Below, piece after piece: positions 48,051-60,519 of a stretch of DNA of 64,000 bases. Made by a program: the position numbers and the translations under genes. The DNA comes from Limnanthes douglasii subsp. nivea (Eukaryota > Streptophyta > Magnoliopsida > Brassicales > Limnanthaceae): the NCBI GenBank assembly GCA_036936605.1, contig JAUPFV010000001.1, positions 155,281,187 through 155,345,186 of the forward strand, in the 5' to 3' direction. Position 1 is the stretch's first letter; every line of letters begins with the position of its first letter. The notes below the pieces were generated by a model. That model saw only the letters and a list, made by a program, of their open reading frames with translations. It did not search any database and was not told the DNA's origin.

Positions 48051-48639
48051 ATTGAGCTAAGAAAGGGTAAGCATGTTAGTGACTAGGTCTTCACCAAGAT
48101 TGGGAGTAACCATTTTGAGGCCTTTTTGGTGGGTAACATTGAGGGAATTATTTTTGTTATCGCACCTAACAATAAGGTCTTCATTAGGAGGATGAAGAGA
48201 ACCCTATAGGATTTTGTTGATTCACATATTGTTTGGCAGGGAAGTTTTGTGGGATATTATTTTTTGGTGGTTAATTTGAATGCTAACATATGAATTTTGT
48301 TTGATATTGTGATGTATGTATATGATAATTTTTGGTTGAGTCAGTGACATAGTTAAAAATGTTGGATGAACTGGAGGGAAGCTCAGCGAATGCACTTGAG
48401 GTGCTGCCAGGGCTTGTTAGAAATTTATTTGTGTCATCTCTAGCAACAAAGTAGGTAATCTGTTTATTCTTCCTGGGGATGGATCTACTTAGAAAAATAC
48501 CAGGCTAAGTACTTGGGTAACCATGCATACTTATTTAAGTATTTAGTATACCTGATTGGAGGCTAGAATGACTTAGTATATGTGATGAGGGTTTTTGTAG
48601 TGATATAAATACTTATGCCTTCTTTATGAGCAAAAAATT
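48051..48639. other. Sequence between two gypsy remnants, nothing recognised
   Basis: It should hold the 5' end of the minus-strand element and upstream parts of the next plus-strand integrase. No motif is clear. Confidence 0.3.
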
Positions 48640-48995
48640 ACGATGGCATAACAAACAAGAACAAATTAAGTGTCGAGTTGGACCTTGTCGAGAAGAAAGC
48701 AAATCAATATGCACTTCCATATAAAGAGCACTACCGAACGCTACAATGAAACAAGTATGACTCTAAAGTAAAATTTTGTGACTTTTAAATATGAAATTAG
48801 GTCCTCATAAGGGTATTTCTTCAAACAAAAGATAAATCCGTCAGTAAGGTAGGCCAAACTAGAAGGGACCCTAGATTGTGACATCTAATCTTGAGCATGT
48901 ATAAGTTGGTCAATAAAGATGAATATCGCCTCCCTCGCATTTGGAATGTGGAACACTTGAAACTGTACATTTCTAAAAAGGATATGCTATATTAT
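48640..48995 (+). pseudogene. Ty3/gypsy integrase C-terminal fragment
   Basis: The plus strand reads ELDLVEKKANQYALPYKEHYRT, then YDSKVKF, a degraded LGP-type segment, and finally YKLVNKDEYRLPRIWNVEHLKLYIS. These match in order the final part of gypsy integrases (ELDLVEE..., VKPR, TYKLxDxxGxxLPRxWNxEHLKxY). Stops interrupt the middle. The upstream core is not recognisable. Confidence 0.7.
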
Positions 48996-51900
48996 ATAAT
49001 TTTTCCAATGATATTTAAAGTACATTTTCACAATTTTTAAAAATTGTAAACTTTTGTTATCTCATCATATTTTTTGTACTATTTGTGTGTTATTTTCTAC
49101 TTTGATGAAGCGAGTAGTTTTTAATGAGGAAATATATCATGAATATATGTAATGTCATATTATCATGTGGGCTTATATATATATGTTATATAATGTTGAT
49201 TTGATAACTACCTCCAATTCATAACATCAAATTATGCTAAGTGATATGAGCGTCACATCACCATAATTGACCATAGAGTCATGATATCCAAACCATATTG
49301 CATGGTTACCATACACATGCACCACATATTTTACGCGACTCTCATGAATGGGCATAAATTGTACATAGGTTTATAATGGCCTCGTTTTTTCTCTAAGTTT
49401 AGAATCCCCCTATCTCGTTTAATATACTAAGAGTGGGCATAATTTATCGTATTTTATCATCAACTAGATCTCACTCCAATTAGCTTTGCGCATCTTTAAA
49501 ACATTATACCTAACATAAACTCTTTCTCTTGCCAAAGAATCACCCCTAAATGGCTCGATGAGCTTTATTAGCATCAATAAAAAATATGACATCATTGTTG
49601 TGCTACTTTGGTTGACACCCACCACCATTTTAAGAACATTAAAAATAGTGTGTCACATGACATATTTTATTACACAATCATGTTAAAATAAAGAATCAAT
49701 GACTCAAAAATGATCATATCTCAAGCCCAAACTCCACTAATTGGTCAATAAGTTCTAGCACCAATAAACCAGATCAAATAATACATTTCTATAAAGATTT
49801 CAGCATTCGCAACACTACTTCAACAACCGTATAAAGATTATCGAGACTCTGAAAGTCGAAGGACCTTTTATTTCTCGAATAAACTCTTATGGGTGAGTCA
49901 AGCACTAACTATCTTTCCTAGTACGACTGACACAATCGCAACATACTTTGTTCGATCTACTGGTATCCTCCCAAATTTGGTGATACATTATGCCGATTTG
50001 GAATTAATGCCCTTGATAGTCTTGAATCTCTTATCGGTCATCTCATTACCACACTATGAATGTATGAGACATTTTTCAACAATATTCGGCCTACAAACAT
50101 AATCAACTTTATCATGTCGTTGTCAGTCTCCGACTAGGGTTAGCCTCAATGATCCTTATTTTTCCCCTCCATATTCGCGGGTTTCGAATATGAAACCCTT
50201 TTATGGAATTCGATTCCTTTCACTGAAAAAGAGATAAAGAATATGTTGCTCTTTGGAGAAATCTCTTTTGGAACATAGTAAGCATTGACTACATAATGAA
50301 CAAACAACTCAGCAAATGCCAAATCGAAAATGATATTCATAGTTATGACCAAGCCCACCATTATGTTCACCCATAGTGGAACCACTTGGTATGACCCATA
50401 TTTTGTAGACCAGTGCCCAAACACAATAAAGTTCTCACGAGTGAGCAACATGCGATGGGATTTTGTCTATTAAATACGAGACATTTAGCCAACAAATACA
50501 ACTTTAATAATTTATACTTAAATAAGTACGCCACATGAATAAATGAAAAACTACTTATTGGTATATCCATAATAATTGGGTATTACCGCTTACTACGATA
50601 CATCACGATCTCCTAACTGTTGGTAACAACGAATTTTCTTATTTTGTTGTGCCCCTCCGAATACGGGATTCTGTGATCATCCTGTGTCGGCTAAGAATAT
50701 ACAAGTAATAATAGGCTATTCTTCTAAGATGGTCATCAACTCTTCTATTGGAAATAAAGTTTAAATAGTTACAACCATGATGAAGGCTATAAATAACGTC
50801 TAATTATTCACTATCAATTGTCTTTGGCACATTCAAGCAAGTCTAAATAATCACATAACATTGGATACAATGAAAACCACACTTCTCAGTTGAGCATACC
50901 CATGAAGATCAATACCTCATTGCTAAGTAATCTTTCAACGTTTCCCTAACCATGAGATACCTGATATCTACCTCTGTTGGGATATTATACTCATAACTAA
51001 AAATTCTTAGGCGATTGTTCATTACTTGCATCATAAACCCCACAAATCAATATCATTGGTAGAAGCCTTTCCATATTCATTTAGATCCTTCTTTTAATCA
51101 ATGTTGCATCTCTAAAGAAAACGATCGTTCGTGCCTCATCAGGGACCATCTTGCGAAATTCGGAACCATTCTTCATACTACATCTATGACTAAAATACGC
51201 ATGCCATTGTCACTCTATATAACAACATTTCACTCCTTGATAAATTTATATCATATCATGTCGCATGCCTCCATAACATATTCAGAGAACAGATAAAATA
51301 ATAACAAAAACATTTTCTCTTAAAGACAAACTGTGGAATGATAATAATCAAAGCAATAAGGAAGTAAAAATTTCAATATAAAGTTATTTTATAATTTATA
51401 ACAATATATTTTGCATATTAATCGTCCAAAGTTAGACTCAATCAACGGATGAGATATAATGCCTCTCGATAATAGTTGTGCGGCCCAAAATTTATTCTTG
51501 TATAAGCGCCACACGCCTCAAACCCTATGGGTGGTTGTCAATCAAAATGATATTTTATTATATTTCCTAGGTGATACACTATATAAGAAAATCTTTTAGG
51601 ATTACCTAAAAAAATAATTTATTACACAACATGGCCGCAACTTCCTCCACACTTATGCATATGGGCGCGCGTAATTCCTAATATAATGGTATGTTCATTA
51701 TTTTATAAATGTTTTTACTAATAATACTCTTATTTTTTTACGTTCAAGTACTACGGGGCTATTCGCCTAGGAAAAGTTAACCAAAAAGTATTTTAAATTT
51801 CGAAAAGCATACTAAGGACTCTAGCAATTTGCTACATGTTTATACATTTTTTATATTTATATAAAAATTTAGCTATTTTCCTCAATTGATTTTTTTTGTG

Positions 51901-52479
51901 AAAGATTTTTAACGACCCATAAACAAGGTTAGTAGTAAATGAAGCTCTCTAGAGTTAAAGACATTTCGGCTATCGTAAAATGGGTTCTGTCATAGGATGA
52001 GAATAACACACCACCAACATTCATTAAACGCATATGGTGTCCATGATGATTAGTCACATAAAAAACATTTAAAACTAGAGATAAACTTCTCAAGAAATCC
52101 TTGAGAACTTAGTTAACAACAAAATCGAAGGTATGATCATTCAACCGAACTCTACACACATATCTTCTAAGCTCAACAAATTCAAATCATACAAAGACAT
52201 TAGTACATATATACTTAAATTATTTTTACTCATATCTCATTTCTTTCACAATTACTAGAGGGGGCTACTAATATATGTTATATTTAATATGACCCAACCT
52301 GAGGTGTTAGAAGGTTTGACATGTGATCAACCTGAAACCTAGCATTATAAAGGGCTCGGTTAAGTATTTTTATATCTACCATTCTTGAACATTAATCTAC
52401 AAAAGACTTCATGGGCACACTTAAGTAGTAAAAACCCATACTAATTCTAGTCAACATATGATATAATGGCTCTTTATAG
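48996..52479. other. Decayed AT-rich region with a possible antisense-ORF trace
   Basis: Within it, the minus-strand frame 50451-50146 reads MNIIFDLAFAELFVHYVVNAYYVPKEISPKS...SFSVKGIEFHK. It could be a remnant of the Transposase_28-like antisense ORF that normally lies downstream of a plus-strand pol (here ending at 48995), but similarity is weak. The rest shows no supported gene. Confidence 0.3.
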
Positions 52480-54540
52480 GTAACAAATCCGCTTTTTTAA
52501 TAAGAAACCAAGGCCATAAGGCATGTGTGTTTACTTTACTGATCTTAACAAAGCATACCTAAGAACATGGGTGGTACATACCAATATTTTATAAACAAGA
52601 CTTTCACTTAGCATTTTGCCACCACATGTAGGCATACATATAATATATTGGTAAATATAGGAAATTACACAAACCTTTTTACAGACCAAGTGTAAAACTT
52701 CACCAATCCATGGTTTATTAATCTTAAAATCAATCTATAGAAGTGAATTTTTTCTCTCCAACCACGCAATATTTTTAGGTTGTATGGTAAGAAAAAATAT
52801 AATCAAGTCCTATTCCACCCATATGTCTACTCTTTCTACAATAGAGCCGCCCGGTCTATTAAGAAAGTCCAACTTTTGGTTGGTAGGTTGGTTGTCATTA
52901 ATCATTTTATATCATAATCATTTAACAAATGTTTTTTGTTTCTTCAAAGTACTCAAAAAGGCCGGTAATTTATATTAGTCTAAAAATGACAAGTTTTTGT
53001 TTAAGAAATCAAGGACCATATGGCTTTTCCATAAGTTATATCCAAACCCATTCAAAAGATGAGCCTCGTTACCTCTATTTGGAAGTATTAGATCATGTTG
53101 TCAGCGAAGTCCTGGTATGCGAATAAAGCAAGGTCATCAAAGTGGTCTACTATATTAGTATGATCATGATTGATGCTGAACCGTCTATATTCAATTAAAA
53201 TGATAACACTAGTAGTATCGGTCACATCTTGAAAGATGCAGTTGTCCAACCAAAGTCATTATGGACCTTCTTCTTATTGCGCAATGTTATACAAAATTTA
53301 GATATCTTGAGCCATATAAGTTGATAAAATGGGTGAATTTGATATCCATTTTAAAGCCCATTTCTACAGTCAAAGTTCATGCTTAAACCAAAAAATTTAT
53401 TGAATTCCATATTGAACGACCATTACCCTATCCAATCTTATTATATTCATAATGGACAATCCAATATTAAGAGGAGTGGAGAATTGTTCGAATTATTGTT
53501 CCTACATGAAAATGACTGCACCAAACGATAAATTTTTGTTTTTAAGTCTTCAACAATGAGGTCAAATACAAAACCATCATCGTTGGACTCAAGATGGAAA
53601 ATGAATACGATGCTAGGAGGGTGAAGTTACCGAGTACACTATAGTTATTAATTAACCACGTTCTTAGTCAAACATATATATGAAAGTATAATTCATATAA
53701 GTAACTCTTAGTATTAAAAAAATATTCTTAACTTTTTTACCACGTACATTGTGATCATATACCTAGGGCGAAAAATACAATCGCAGACGCGTTGAGACTA
53801 TAGGATAGTTGACCATATATTGTGGATACCACACTAAGAAATTAATCTATCAACATGCCTCTTGAAGGAGTCAAAAACCTCCAAATGATGGTCTTATATA
53901 CTATTGTTTTGTGTTCCTCGATACGAACTTATCTGATAAAAAGAAAGTTATCACTTGAAAACCCTGTCTTACATAACCTCAAAGTTTGCTCGGTGAGGTA
54001 CGTAATCTTAGCGGATATACTTAAAAGACAAGGACTCTCTAGCCTGCTGCCATTTATCTTGGACGATATGAATCTTAATTTGTATTTGAGGATCTCAATG
54101 AGATGGTCAGCTTGGCTCACTGTGGTAATAAAACACTGCATTTTTGTATTTTTCTAGCAGGATACTATTGGATTACCATAACAATAAACGTAGATAAATT
54201 GGTTCGGTGATGCGATACGTGTTAGCACTTCACTAACGTGATACAAAAATGGGTATTACTACTTGGAATGATCTTCAAGGTTATGTATTTTGACCGATAG
54301 GGTCTCAACCTTGTGGGACCTTTCCAATAAGTTAAATGGTTGGTAATATCTATTGATTGTAGTGAAATATTTTCGAAATACATTGAAGCTAAAACTTTGG
54401 CACAAAAAATAATAAAGAGGTTATAAATTTTTAAAAATAAATATTTGTGTTTGGAATATGTTGTTAGTCACTCAAAGTTCGATAAAAAACATTCTTCAAA
54501 ATCTGATGAGTTTGTTACTAGTAGGAAAAATATGTTGTTG
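52480..54540 (+). pseudogene. Ty3/gypsy pol fragment: reverse transcriptase, RNase H, integrase
   Basis: Reverse transcriptase traces are KKPRP-GMCVYFTDLNKAYLRTW (52500) and RSIKKVQLLVGRLVVINHFIS (52850). RNase H traces are NEVKYKTIIVGLKMENEYDARRVK (53550) and PRAKNTIADALRL (53763). The integrase zinc-binding part gives NEMVSLAHCGNKTLHFCIFLAGYYW and CDTC (54090-54215), then GLNLVGPFQ (54305) and KYIEAKTLAQKIIKRL (54380). The order and strand are those of one pol gene. It is full of stops and breaks off at a hAT-like block; weak integrase traces may go on at 55090-55400. Confidence 0.7.
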
Positions 54541-54789
54541 GAAGTGTAAAATTGGGATTATAATTTTATTTGGAGATGATGTCTTACCTATATTTGAAGA
54601 TTTTGATGTTTTATATTGGTGAAAAACCAAAATACCACACATTTCAAGAATATTTTGTTTTATTTTAATGCTTCATTTTAGTAAATATAAGACATTTCAC
54701 ATTGATTGTTTTATTATAGTTTCTTTTATGTTTATTTTGTTATGTTTGTTGTATTAAAATTTATATCTTTTATATTATTTAAAAAATAT

Positions 54790-55043
54790 ATATAATTAAA
54801 GTTATTAGGAGTTGGTCGGATCGAGCCCGGATGGGTCGGACAATCCGTAGACACGAGCGGGTCCAGAGAGGCTGGACAGTCTCCACACATGAGAAGGTCG
54901 AGAAGGACATAAAAAACGGCTTCGAGTCTGAAAATATTAACTTAGAAGCGGAACCAGTTGAGTTCATGTTCACATTAAAAAAACCGGGTCTAAACGAACT
55001 TGCTCGAACCTGACCCGCAGATGGCCTATTGTCATCCCTATAT
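54790..55043. mobile_element. hAT-like terminal fragment
   Basis: A GC-richer block with CGGGTCTAAACGAACTTGCTCGAACCTGACCC-type words ends GGCCTATTGTCATCCCTA, which resembles ends of plant non-autonomous hAT elements. The opposite terminus was not identified, so the call is tentative. Confidence 0.4.
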
Positions 55044-55403
55044 ACAATGACCTTATTTTTTAGGACTATTACTAACCTTGTTGTTTAGGGACACACCTAT
55101 TTGTGTTAAATAATGCGCTTGTTGCATCCACCAAACGCACAATCGCTAATGGTTAATTTGAAGTCTTATCAAAATGATAAACGAGACAATCTCGATCGTC
55201 CCATACACCATCTCCCATCAAGACTGATCACCTTATTTAGGATCTCATCCATAGTAACATCATAGTCTGGTGAAGCTCGACTAGTAATTGTCATGCATTG
55301 AGTGAAAAAAACTTGAAAATAAACCATGGTACATCAAAACTGAGTGCTGACGGAATTAGCCATTTATGTAAGGGCCCCAATTTTACTTTCCATCAATACA
55401 AAT

Positions 55404-55629
55404 TGTTAAGGTGCGACCAAAGTCCCACATTATATCAGTTAAATATGGGAATGATCAATGGTATATAAGTAAGAACATATCTCAACTAGTAGGATACCTT
55501 TTGGAAGTCGGCCAAAAGCAAAACCGTGCGGGCTTTCAGGCCCGAAACAGACAATATCATACTAGTGTGGAGACCGTTTGTTCGTACTTATATACGAAGG
55601 AGGAGTATGCAGTACCCATATACACAACA
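55404..55629 (+). repeat. 5' LTR of TRIM
   Basis: Starts TGTTAAGGTGCGACC and ends ACACAACA; TATATAAG at about 55462 may serve as promoter core. Confidence 0.85.
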
Positions 55630-56007
55630 AATAGTATTAGAGCTTTAAGCCCAAATGGAACGCAACATGATGAAATTTTTAAAGGTCGAACATGATGAAT
55701 AACAATCGTGATCAAGGTGAATGATCTGCTCTATACGGCATATTTTTGAGTGGATGTGGCTCCTTGGATCAAGAAGGTGTGACTTGTATGAAGTGACACT
55801 AGGGAACAAGGCGGTGTGATAAAATGGTAAGACCTAGTTCAGAGTGCATATGGAGCAGTGTTAAGAAATTGGCAAGGTGGTCTTGAGTGAGCAGATACAT
55901 TCGTTGTAAATCTCAATGGGTCAGCTAGAGAAATAAATTTATCAAAGTGGACGAATGGAAGTCAACTGAGAGTAGGTTAAACTGTTGCTTTACTCGAAAA
56001 GGAGATT

Positions 56008-56235
56008 TGTTAGGGTGCGACCAAAATCCCACATCCCACATCAGTTAAATATGGAAATGATCAATAATATATAAGTATGAACAGATCTCAACTAGTATGA
56101 AATCTTTTGAAAATAGACCATAAACAAAATTGTGTGGGCATTAGAACCGAAGTGGACAATATCATACTAATATATAGATCATTTGTCCGTACTTATATAC
56201 AAGTATGGGATATGCAGTACCTCTAGTCCTAACAC
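56008..56235 (+). repeat. 3' LTR of TRIM
   Basis: Starts TGTTAGGGTGCGACC and ends AGTCCTAACA. It has diverged visibly from the 5' copy (dozens of differences), so the insertion is old. Confidence 0.85.
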
Positions 56236-56399
56236 AGATCATGCAACTAAACACTGAAAAAAATAGAAATCATTTAAATGTACACATACCAATAATATGA
56301 GCCCTCGAAAACTTCAGTGGTACAAGAAAAAAGATAACACGTAAATCAAGACCTCGACATCCACGAGGATTTTAATCTTTCAATATAAATAAAATAATA

Positions 56400-56830
56400 G
56401 TACAAGGGAGTGTTTGGGTCAAACATTGTCTTGGCCGGATTGACCACCCTTGGTTGGAAATTTTGGGACAAGCTCATCATCTTTTAAAGCTTCGGTATCT
56501 TCACCCATTAGGGAGTCTCTTCTGATCACTCTTGTTGGGATCATCTTCTACACCTGGGACTTTTAGAGTTCTGGGGTATTATTTTTGGCGGAACATAGAT
56601 CCTAAATCCACAGTATCATTGAAAAAGTGATAAGACCCGAGAACCATGTACTTTAGCATAGTCGGAAAACAACTTCGTATTGATATCATACATACTTTAT
56701 AGTTCTTTTCGCTGTATCTATTTCGCTCTCTTCATCCTTTTTTTCCCATTCGGTGTGTTGAGTTTGTAGTTCAGCTTGATGACAATCAACCACATTCTGG
56801 TGCATAAAAAGTGAAACATCTTTCACTTGT
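56400..56830 (-). pseudogene. C-terminal remnant of a gypsy antisense ORF
   Basis: The minus strand reads a short Glu/Gln/Lys-rich heptad-like stretch (DCHQAELQTQHTEWEKKDEESEIDTA split over the frame). It continues with MISIRSCFPTMLKYMVLGSYHFFNDTVDLG and an acidic tail ending DNV before a stop near 56425. Coiled coil, conserved block and acidic tail follow the order seen at the end of the antisense ORFs of Tat copies 1 and 2. It lies downstream of the plus-strand pol fragment at 52480, the expected place. Similarity is by pattern, not by identity. Confidence 0.4.
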
Positions 56831-57179
56831 TGAGTTAATGCGTGTTAGATTGTCTCCTCCATCAAAGGATTTTACACATTATTATACAAATAGTTCATCA
56901 TCAGTAGTTGCAGAGCTACTCGATAGGCCGAATTCCACCTCTAGAGTATCGACCATGAATTTTGGCTTTATCATTCGTAGTGATGAGAAGTCAAGCAGTT
57001 TGGCTTCTTGTATTGCCTCTAAATTTTGAATGATGCCAAAGGCGTCATAGACGGTGTGCACGTATAAATAAAAATATATAGCAAACTATCAATACAAGTA
57101 TTATTGTGCTGCTATGGTCTAACTAGTATATTAGTTATGAAAATACTACCTCGAGCTCTAATTCAACCTGTTACACGAC

Positions 57180-57932
57180 TAATTCTAGCATTCATCACTT
57201 TACGACTATGGTATGTATGGAACCGAAGGAAGAAACAACATAGACTATTTCCCTAATAGTTCCCATAAAAAAGGGTAAAAACGATGTATTCTTGAAAATC
57301 GCATCAAATTAATATAACAAATCGTAAAAAATAAATATAAATCCTTAATTGAGATTCACCTAAGAATAAACAAAACAAGATAACTTACAGGTTTGTGTGT
57401 AACTATCCATCTAGTATTCTTGTTCTTTTTCAGTTTTTAGTGATTCTCTAAATAAACTTGAGAAACCTGCAAAATCGAGTTAGAAAACAAAAGGTTTGGT
57501 TTTTCGAGACACTAAAGGAAGCGACAGATTTTGTGTTTAGGGTTTAGGATGATGAAATTCCTAAACCCATCCTCTTATTTATAGTCTTTACAATGTGGAG
57601 CCCAACATTTTAAAGCTCATCCTATAATATTTCCTTGTGTCCGGAGACCATATCCCTATAAATTGATAATTCAATTTTTACCTAGAATTATTAGTTGAGA
57701 CTTAAATGTTGAGATTTGAGTCATCTTCATCAAAGTTCCCAAATTCAACATTATTACCAAACTTGGGCCCATAACACTGTTTTCACTCATAGGTCCAATT
57801 CATTTGATTAAATAATTAACTCAATACTTTTAATTTGGACTTTCTTAAGAAAACGAACAAATGTGTTTATTTAGCATGTAGATCCAAATTATTGCCGGTC
57901 CGTAAATATATATATATGTATGTATTCTAACA
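57180..57932 (-). repeat. 3' LTR of a Ty1/Copia element (inner border exact, outer border uncertain)
   Basis: On the minus strand the sequence AATGAGAGAT is followed by TGTTAGAATAC at 57932, the usual polypurine tract and LTR start of plant Copia elements. A promoter core CTATAAATAAG lies near 57584 and a CCTAAACCCTAAACACA leader follows. The outer end was not located and could differ from 57180. Confidence 0.55.
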
Positions 57933-58100
57933 ATCTCTCATTTAGACCGCTTCATGTTACTCAAGAATACATATTCAACTCTAATTGTCAATGAGAAAAA
58001 GATACAACCTTGTACATAACTGATAACAATAAAGGACTAAAGACCTATTTAACGTAATGTGAACAAATGCAACAGTAATCACATTACCATTATTAATCAA

Positions 58101-59637
58101 GGGCAATGCTATTTTGAGACCTCTTTTGGCTATAATGAGACCCTTTGATAATGAGACCTCCTTTGGCTATAAGGAGACCCAAAAAATGACCAATTTACCC
58201 TTGATATAAAAGCTATGTTTCAGCCCAAACTTCCTCTTCTCTCTCTTCTCCACACAAAAAGCTCTCAAAATCGGCAAAAAAAACTCAAGATTTCTCGAAT
58301 CTGAACTCACGAACACGTTAAGGTATGAATCCGATGTAATTTTTATGCAATTTAGTTAGGTATATTTAGTGATATTTAGAGTTATAGGTTTTGCCGAAAA
58401 ACTCGAATTTTCATCTAACTATTGTTGTTTTTTTTGGAAAGTAAGTTCTAGATATGTGTTAGTTTAGTGATTGTCGACGTTTTGGTATGTTGTTTGTTGA
58501 ATTTGGGTTAGTTCCAAACGATTAGGGTTCTAGTTATCATGTTCATTATTGTATATTTTCTATTTAAAAGGATGTCGTCCTAGTTGCCACCCGAAGAATT
58601 ACGAGGCCCTCGAAGAAAGGCTCTGCTGTGCAAAGGCCCCAAACTCGAACTCTCACCGCTGTCATGATTCCATGCTTGAAGATGTTGTTTACGCAGCTGA
58701 AATTGTTGGGAAAAAGATCAGATATTGAATCGACGGAACCAAGATCATCAAGGTAAAGACATGATAATGTTCTTTTCATCATTTGGATGTTTCTAGAAAC
58801 TTTTACTACTAATGCACACTTCACATTACTGTATCATATATTCTTGGATCCAAAAGAGTGCAAAAACATTGACTATAAACTTGAATCACTTACTGGAGTT
58901 TACAGGAAGCTTACATGTAAAGACATCATCTTTGAGTTCCCACTTGCAGATGCATGAAGATCGTGGTAACTTGGTCCGAGCATTTGGGTTTTTTGTTTGT
59001 ACTTGCAATAATATTCTAATTTTTTTGAAATTAGGTGCAGTCTTGTTATATAAAATTGGAGCTATGCATTTTGGGTTGTAGAAGTTTCATCACTACTGAA
59101 GTTTTAAAACAAGATTTTTGCAATTTAATTATGCAAATGGTAGAATATTGTGACATTTTCCCTTCTATTTTATGACGTGCTTACCTAAAATGAACTAGTA
59201 ATGTTACCTCTGCCTATGTGTTTGGTAGATCGTAAAGAACTAAATATGGTAAATATCCTGATAGTACAGTGAAATTAATTATTAGAAAGCCACAACCATT
59301 TTGTAAAAAGCAGACCAAATAGTGGAAATACAAATTAAAGAGATCCTCACAATAGTTCAAACAAAGCTCTGTAAATAATGGAACAAAGAAAGTTGTGAAG
59401 TTTTTTTAAAAGAAAAATCATGATAGAAATAACACTCAAATCCATGGTTTTTGGTGTTTTTTTTTAAATTTTGTTTAGTTAGAGAGAGAAAGCTTTCGGA
59501 AGAAGAAAAGTTGGTTTTTTTGTAAGAAATTTGGTTTTATATATGAAGAGTATATCGGTAAATTTACATAAACATATATTTTTTTTTTATTTTGGGGTCT
59601 CATTATAGCCAAAAGGGATCCCAATATAGTCTTGCCC
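58101..59637 (+). mobile_element. Pack-MULE carrying an eS7 gene fragment
   Basis: The ends 58101-58142 and 59596-59637 are inverted repeats: GGGCAATGCTATTTTGAGAC on the left against GGGCAAGACTATATTGGGAT on the right, both continuing CTTTTGGCTATAATGAGACC. The flanks ATTAATCAA at 58092-58100 and 59638-59646 are a perfect 9-bp duplication, diagnostic of Mutator-like transposition. No transposase is present. Between the ends are two exons and an intron from a ribosomal protein gene, so it is a gene-capturing MULE. It is inserted between the pol stop and the 3' LTR of a Copia element. Confidence 0.95.
58571..58957 (+). pseudogene. Captured 40S ribosomal protein eS7 (RPS7) gene fragment
   Basis: The exon 58571-58752 reads [20 protein letters not shown] then [11 protein letters not shown], followed after a one-base loss by [20 protein letters not shown] and IDGTKIIK, ending at a kept donor (AAG|GTAAAG). 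The second exon, 58841-58957, reads [17 protein letters not shown] then [21 protein letters not shown] and a TGA. This is the C-terminal half of eS7, a structural protein of the small ribosomal subunit. The intron of about 88 bases shows the capture was from genomic DNA. The frameshift, an Arg-to-stop change and loss of a clear AG acceptor make it a pseudogene. Confidence 0.92.
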
Positions 59638-59719
59638 ATTAATCAATTACTTGGGCCAATTATGAAGTGTGACGTAAGAGTAATATAGCTCGTAATCGGA
59701 CATATTTATTCTTAAATGG

Positions 59720-60430
59720 TTCATACCTTTAGAGATCCAATATTATACAGATATAAATAAATATTTCCAAGTATATATATATTGCAATACACTTTAATAT
59801 GCACAATACTGCAAAATATAACATGATATCCTATTACAAACTCTCCCACTGAAACTAACAATCCTCTAAACCAAATACACACATACTGAATGGTGTGTCC
59901 CTGGAAAACCTTAGGCAAAACCACATTCGCAAGTAGATATTCTATCATGGAGTTTGTGCTGATGTGCTCTATATTTATCTGATCAATCTGAACTATCTCT
60001 TTAACATACAAGAACTCCATGTCTATGTGTTTGGACCTAGACAACTTCCTCTTTTTGTTAGATTATTGCACTACGGAATTCCACAACCACAATTAGCGGT
60101 TCGATGCCCTAAAGCACGCAACAAAGTCTTCCACCATAGTGAACAATGCAATAAGTGTTTGCTTCAAACTTTTCTAGGAAATAAGAATATGTTGCTTGAT
60201 GTGCTCTTTATTGTGTCTACGCATCCACCGTAAACTAAGTCGGAATACCCAATGATCTCCAATATATCTGACTTCCCATATGTCAACACGTACCCATTTG
60301 TTCCTTGCAGATACCAAAATACCTTTTTAACTACTTTCCAGTGATCCATGCTTGGGTTACTAACATATTTCTCCAATATATTTACAACAAAGCAAATGTT
60401 CGGCCTGGTACCCAATGATCTGCAAGTGAA
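59720..60430 (-). pseudogene. Ty1/Copia pol, RNase H and C-terminus
   Basis: On the minus strand, 60415-60164 gives TRPNICFVVNILEKYVSNPS, HWKVVKKVFWYLQGT, YGKSDILEIIGYSD and GGCVDTIKSTSSNIFL, all hallmarks of the Copia RNase H region. After a gap, 60044-59870 gives SRSKHIDMEFLYVKEIVQ and INIEHISTNSMIEYLLANVVLPKVFQGHT, the conserved end of Copia polyproteins. The upstream reverse transcriptase is missing beyond about 60430. The 3' LTR follows beyond the Pack-MULE at 57932. Confidence 0.88.
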
Positions 60431-60519
60431 AGGTCTTTAACAAAAAAGATATCATAATAAGCATACATATTATTGGAGGTGTTATCTAGCAACAACTATG
60501 TATCTTAGAAAAAAAATAA

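Larger units (their letters stand above)
55404..56235 (+). mobile_element. TRIM (terminal-repeat retrotransposon in miniature), complete
   Basis: Two direct repeats of about 226 bases, 55404-55629 and 56008-56235, both begin TGTTA-GGTGCGACC and end CA. The 378-base inner part starts with a PBS (AATAGTATTAGAGCTTTAAG, close to the initiator tRNA-Met type TGGTATCAGAGC) and ends with a purine-rich GAAAAGGAGAT. It codes for nothing. The flanks CAAAT and CAGAT agree at 4 of 5 bases. Such elements depend on enzymes from others. It lies in the plus-strand gypsy remnant. Confidence 0.9.

Noticed and set aside
53855..54157. 100-codon ORF as a host gene
   Set aside because: The sequence is explained by gypsy pol between RNase H and the integrase zinc-binding motif in other frames.
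58812..59081. 89-codon ORF in the Pack-MULE
   Set aside because: It is out of frame with the eS7 exon (58841-58957) that explains the sequence.
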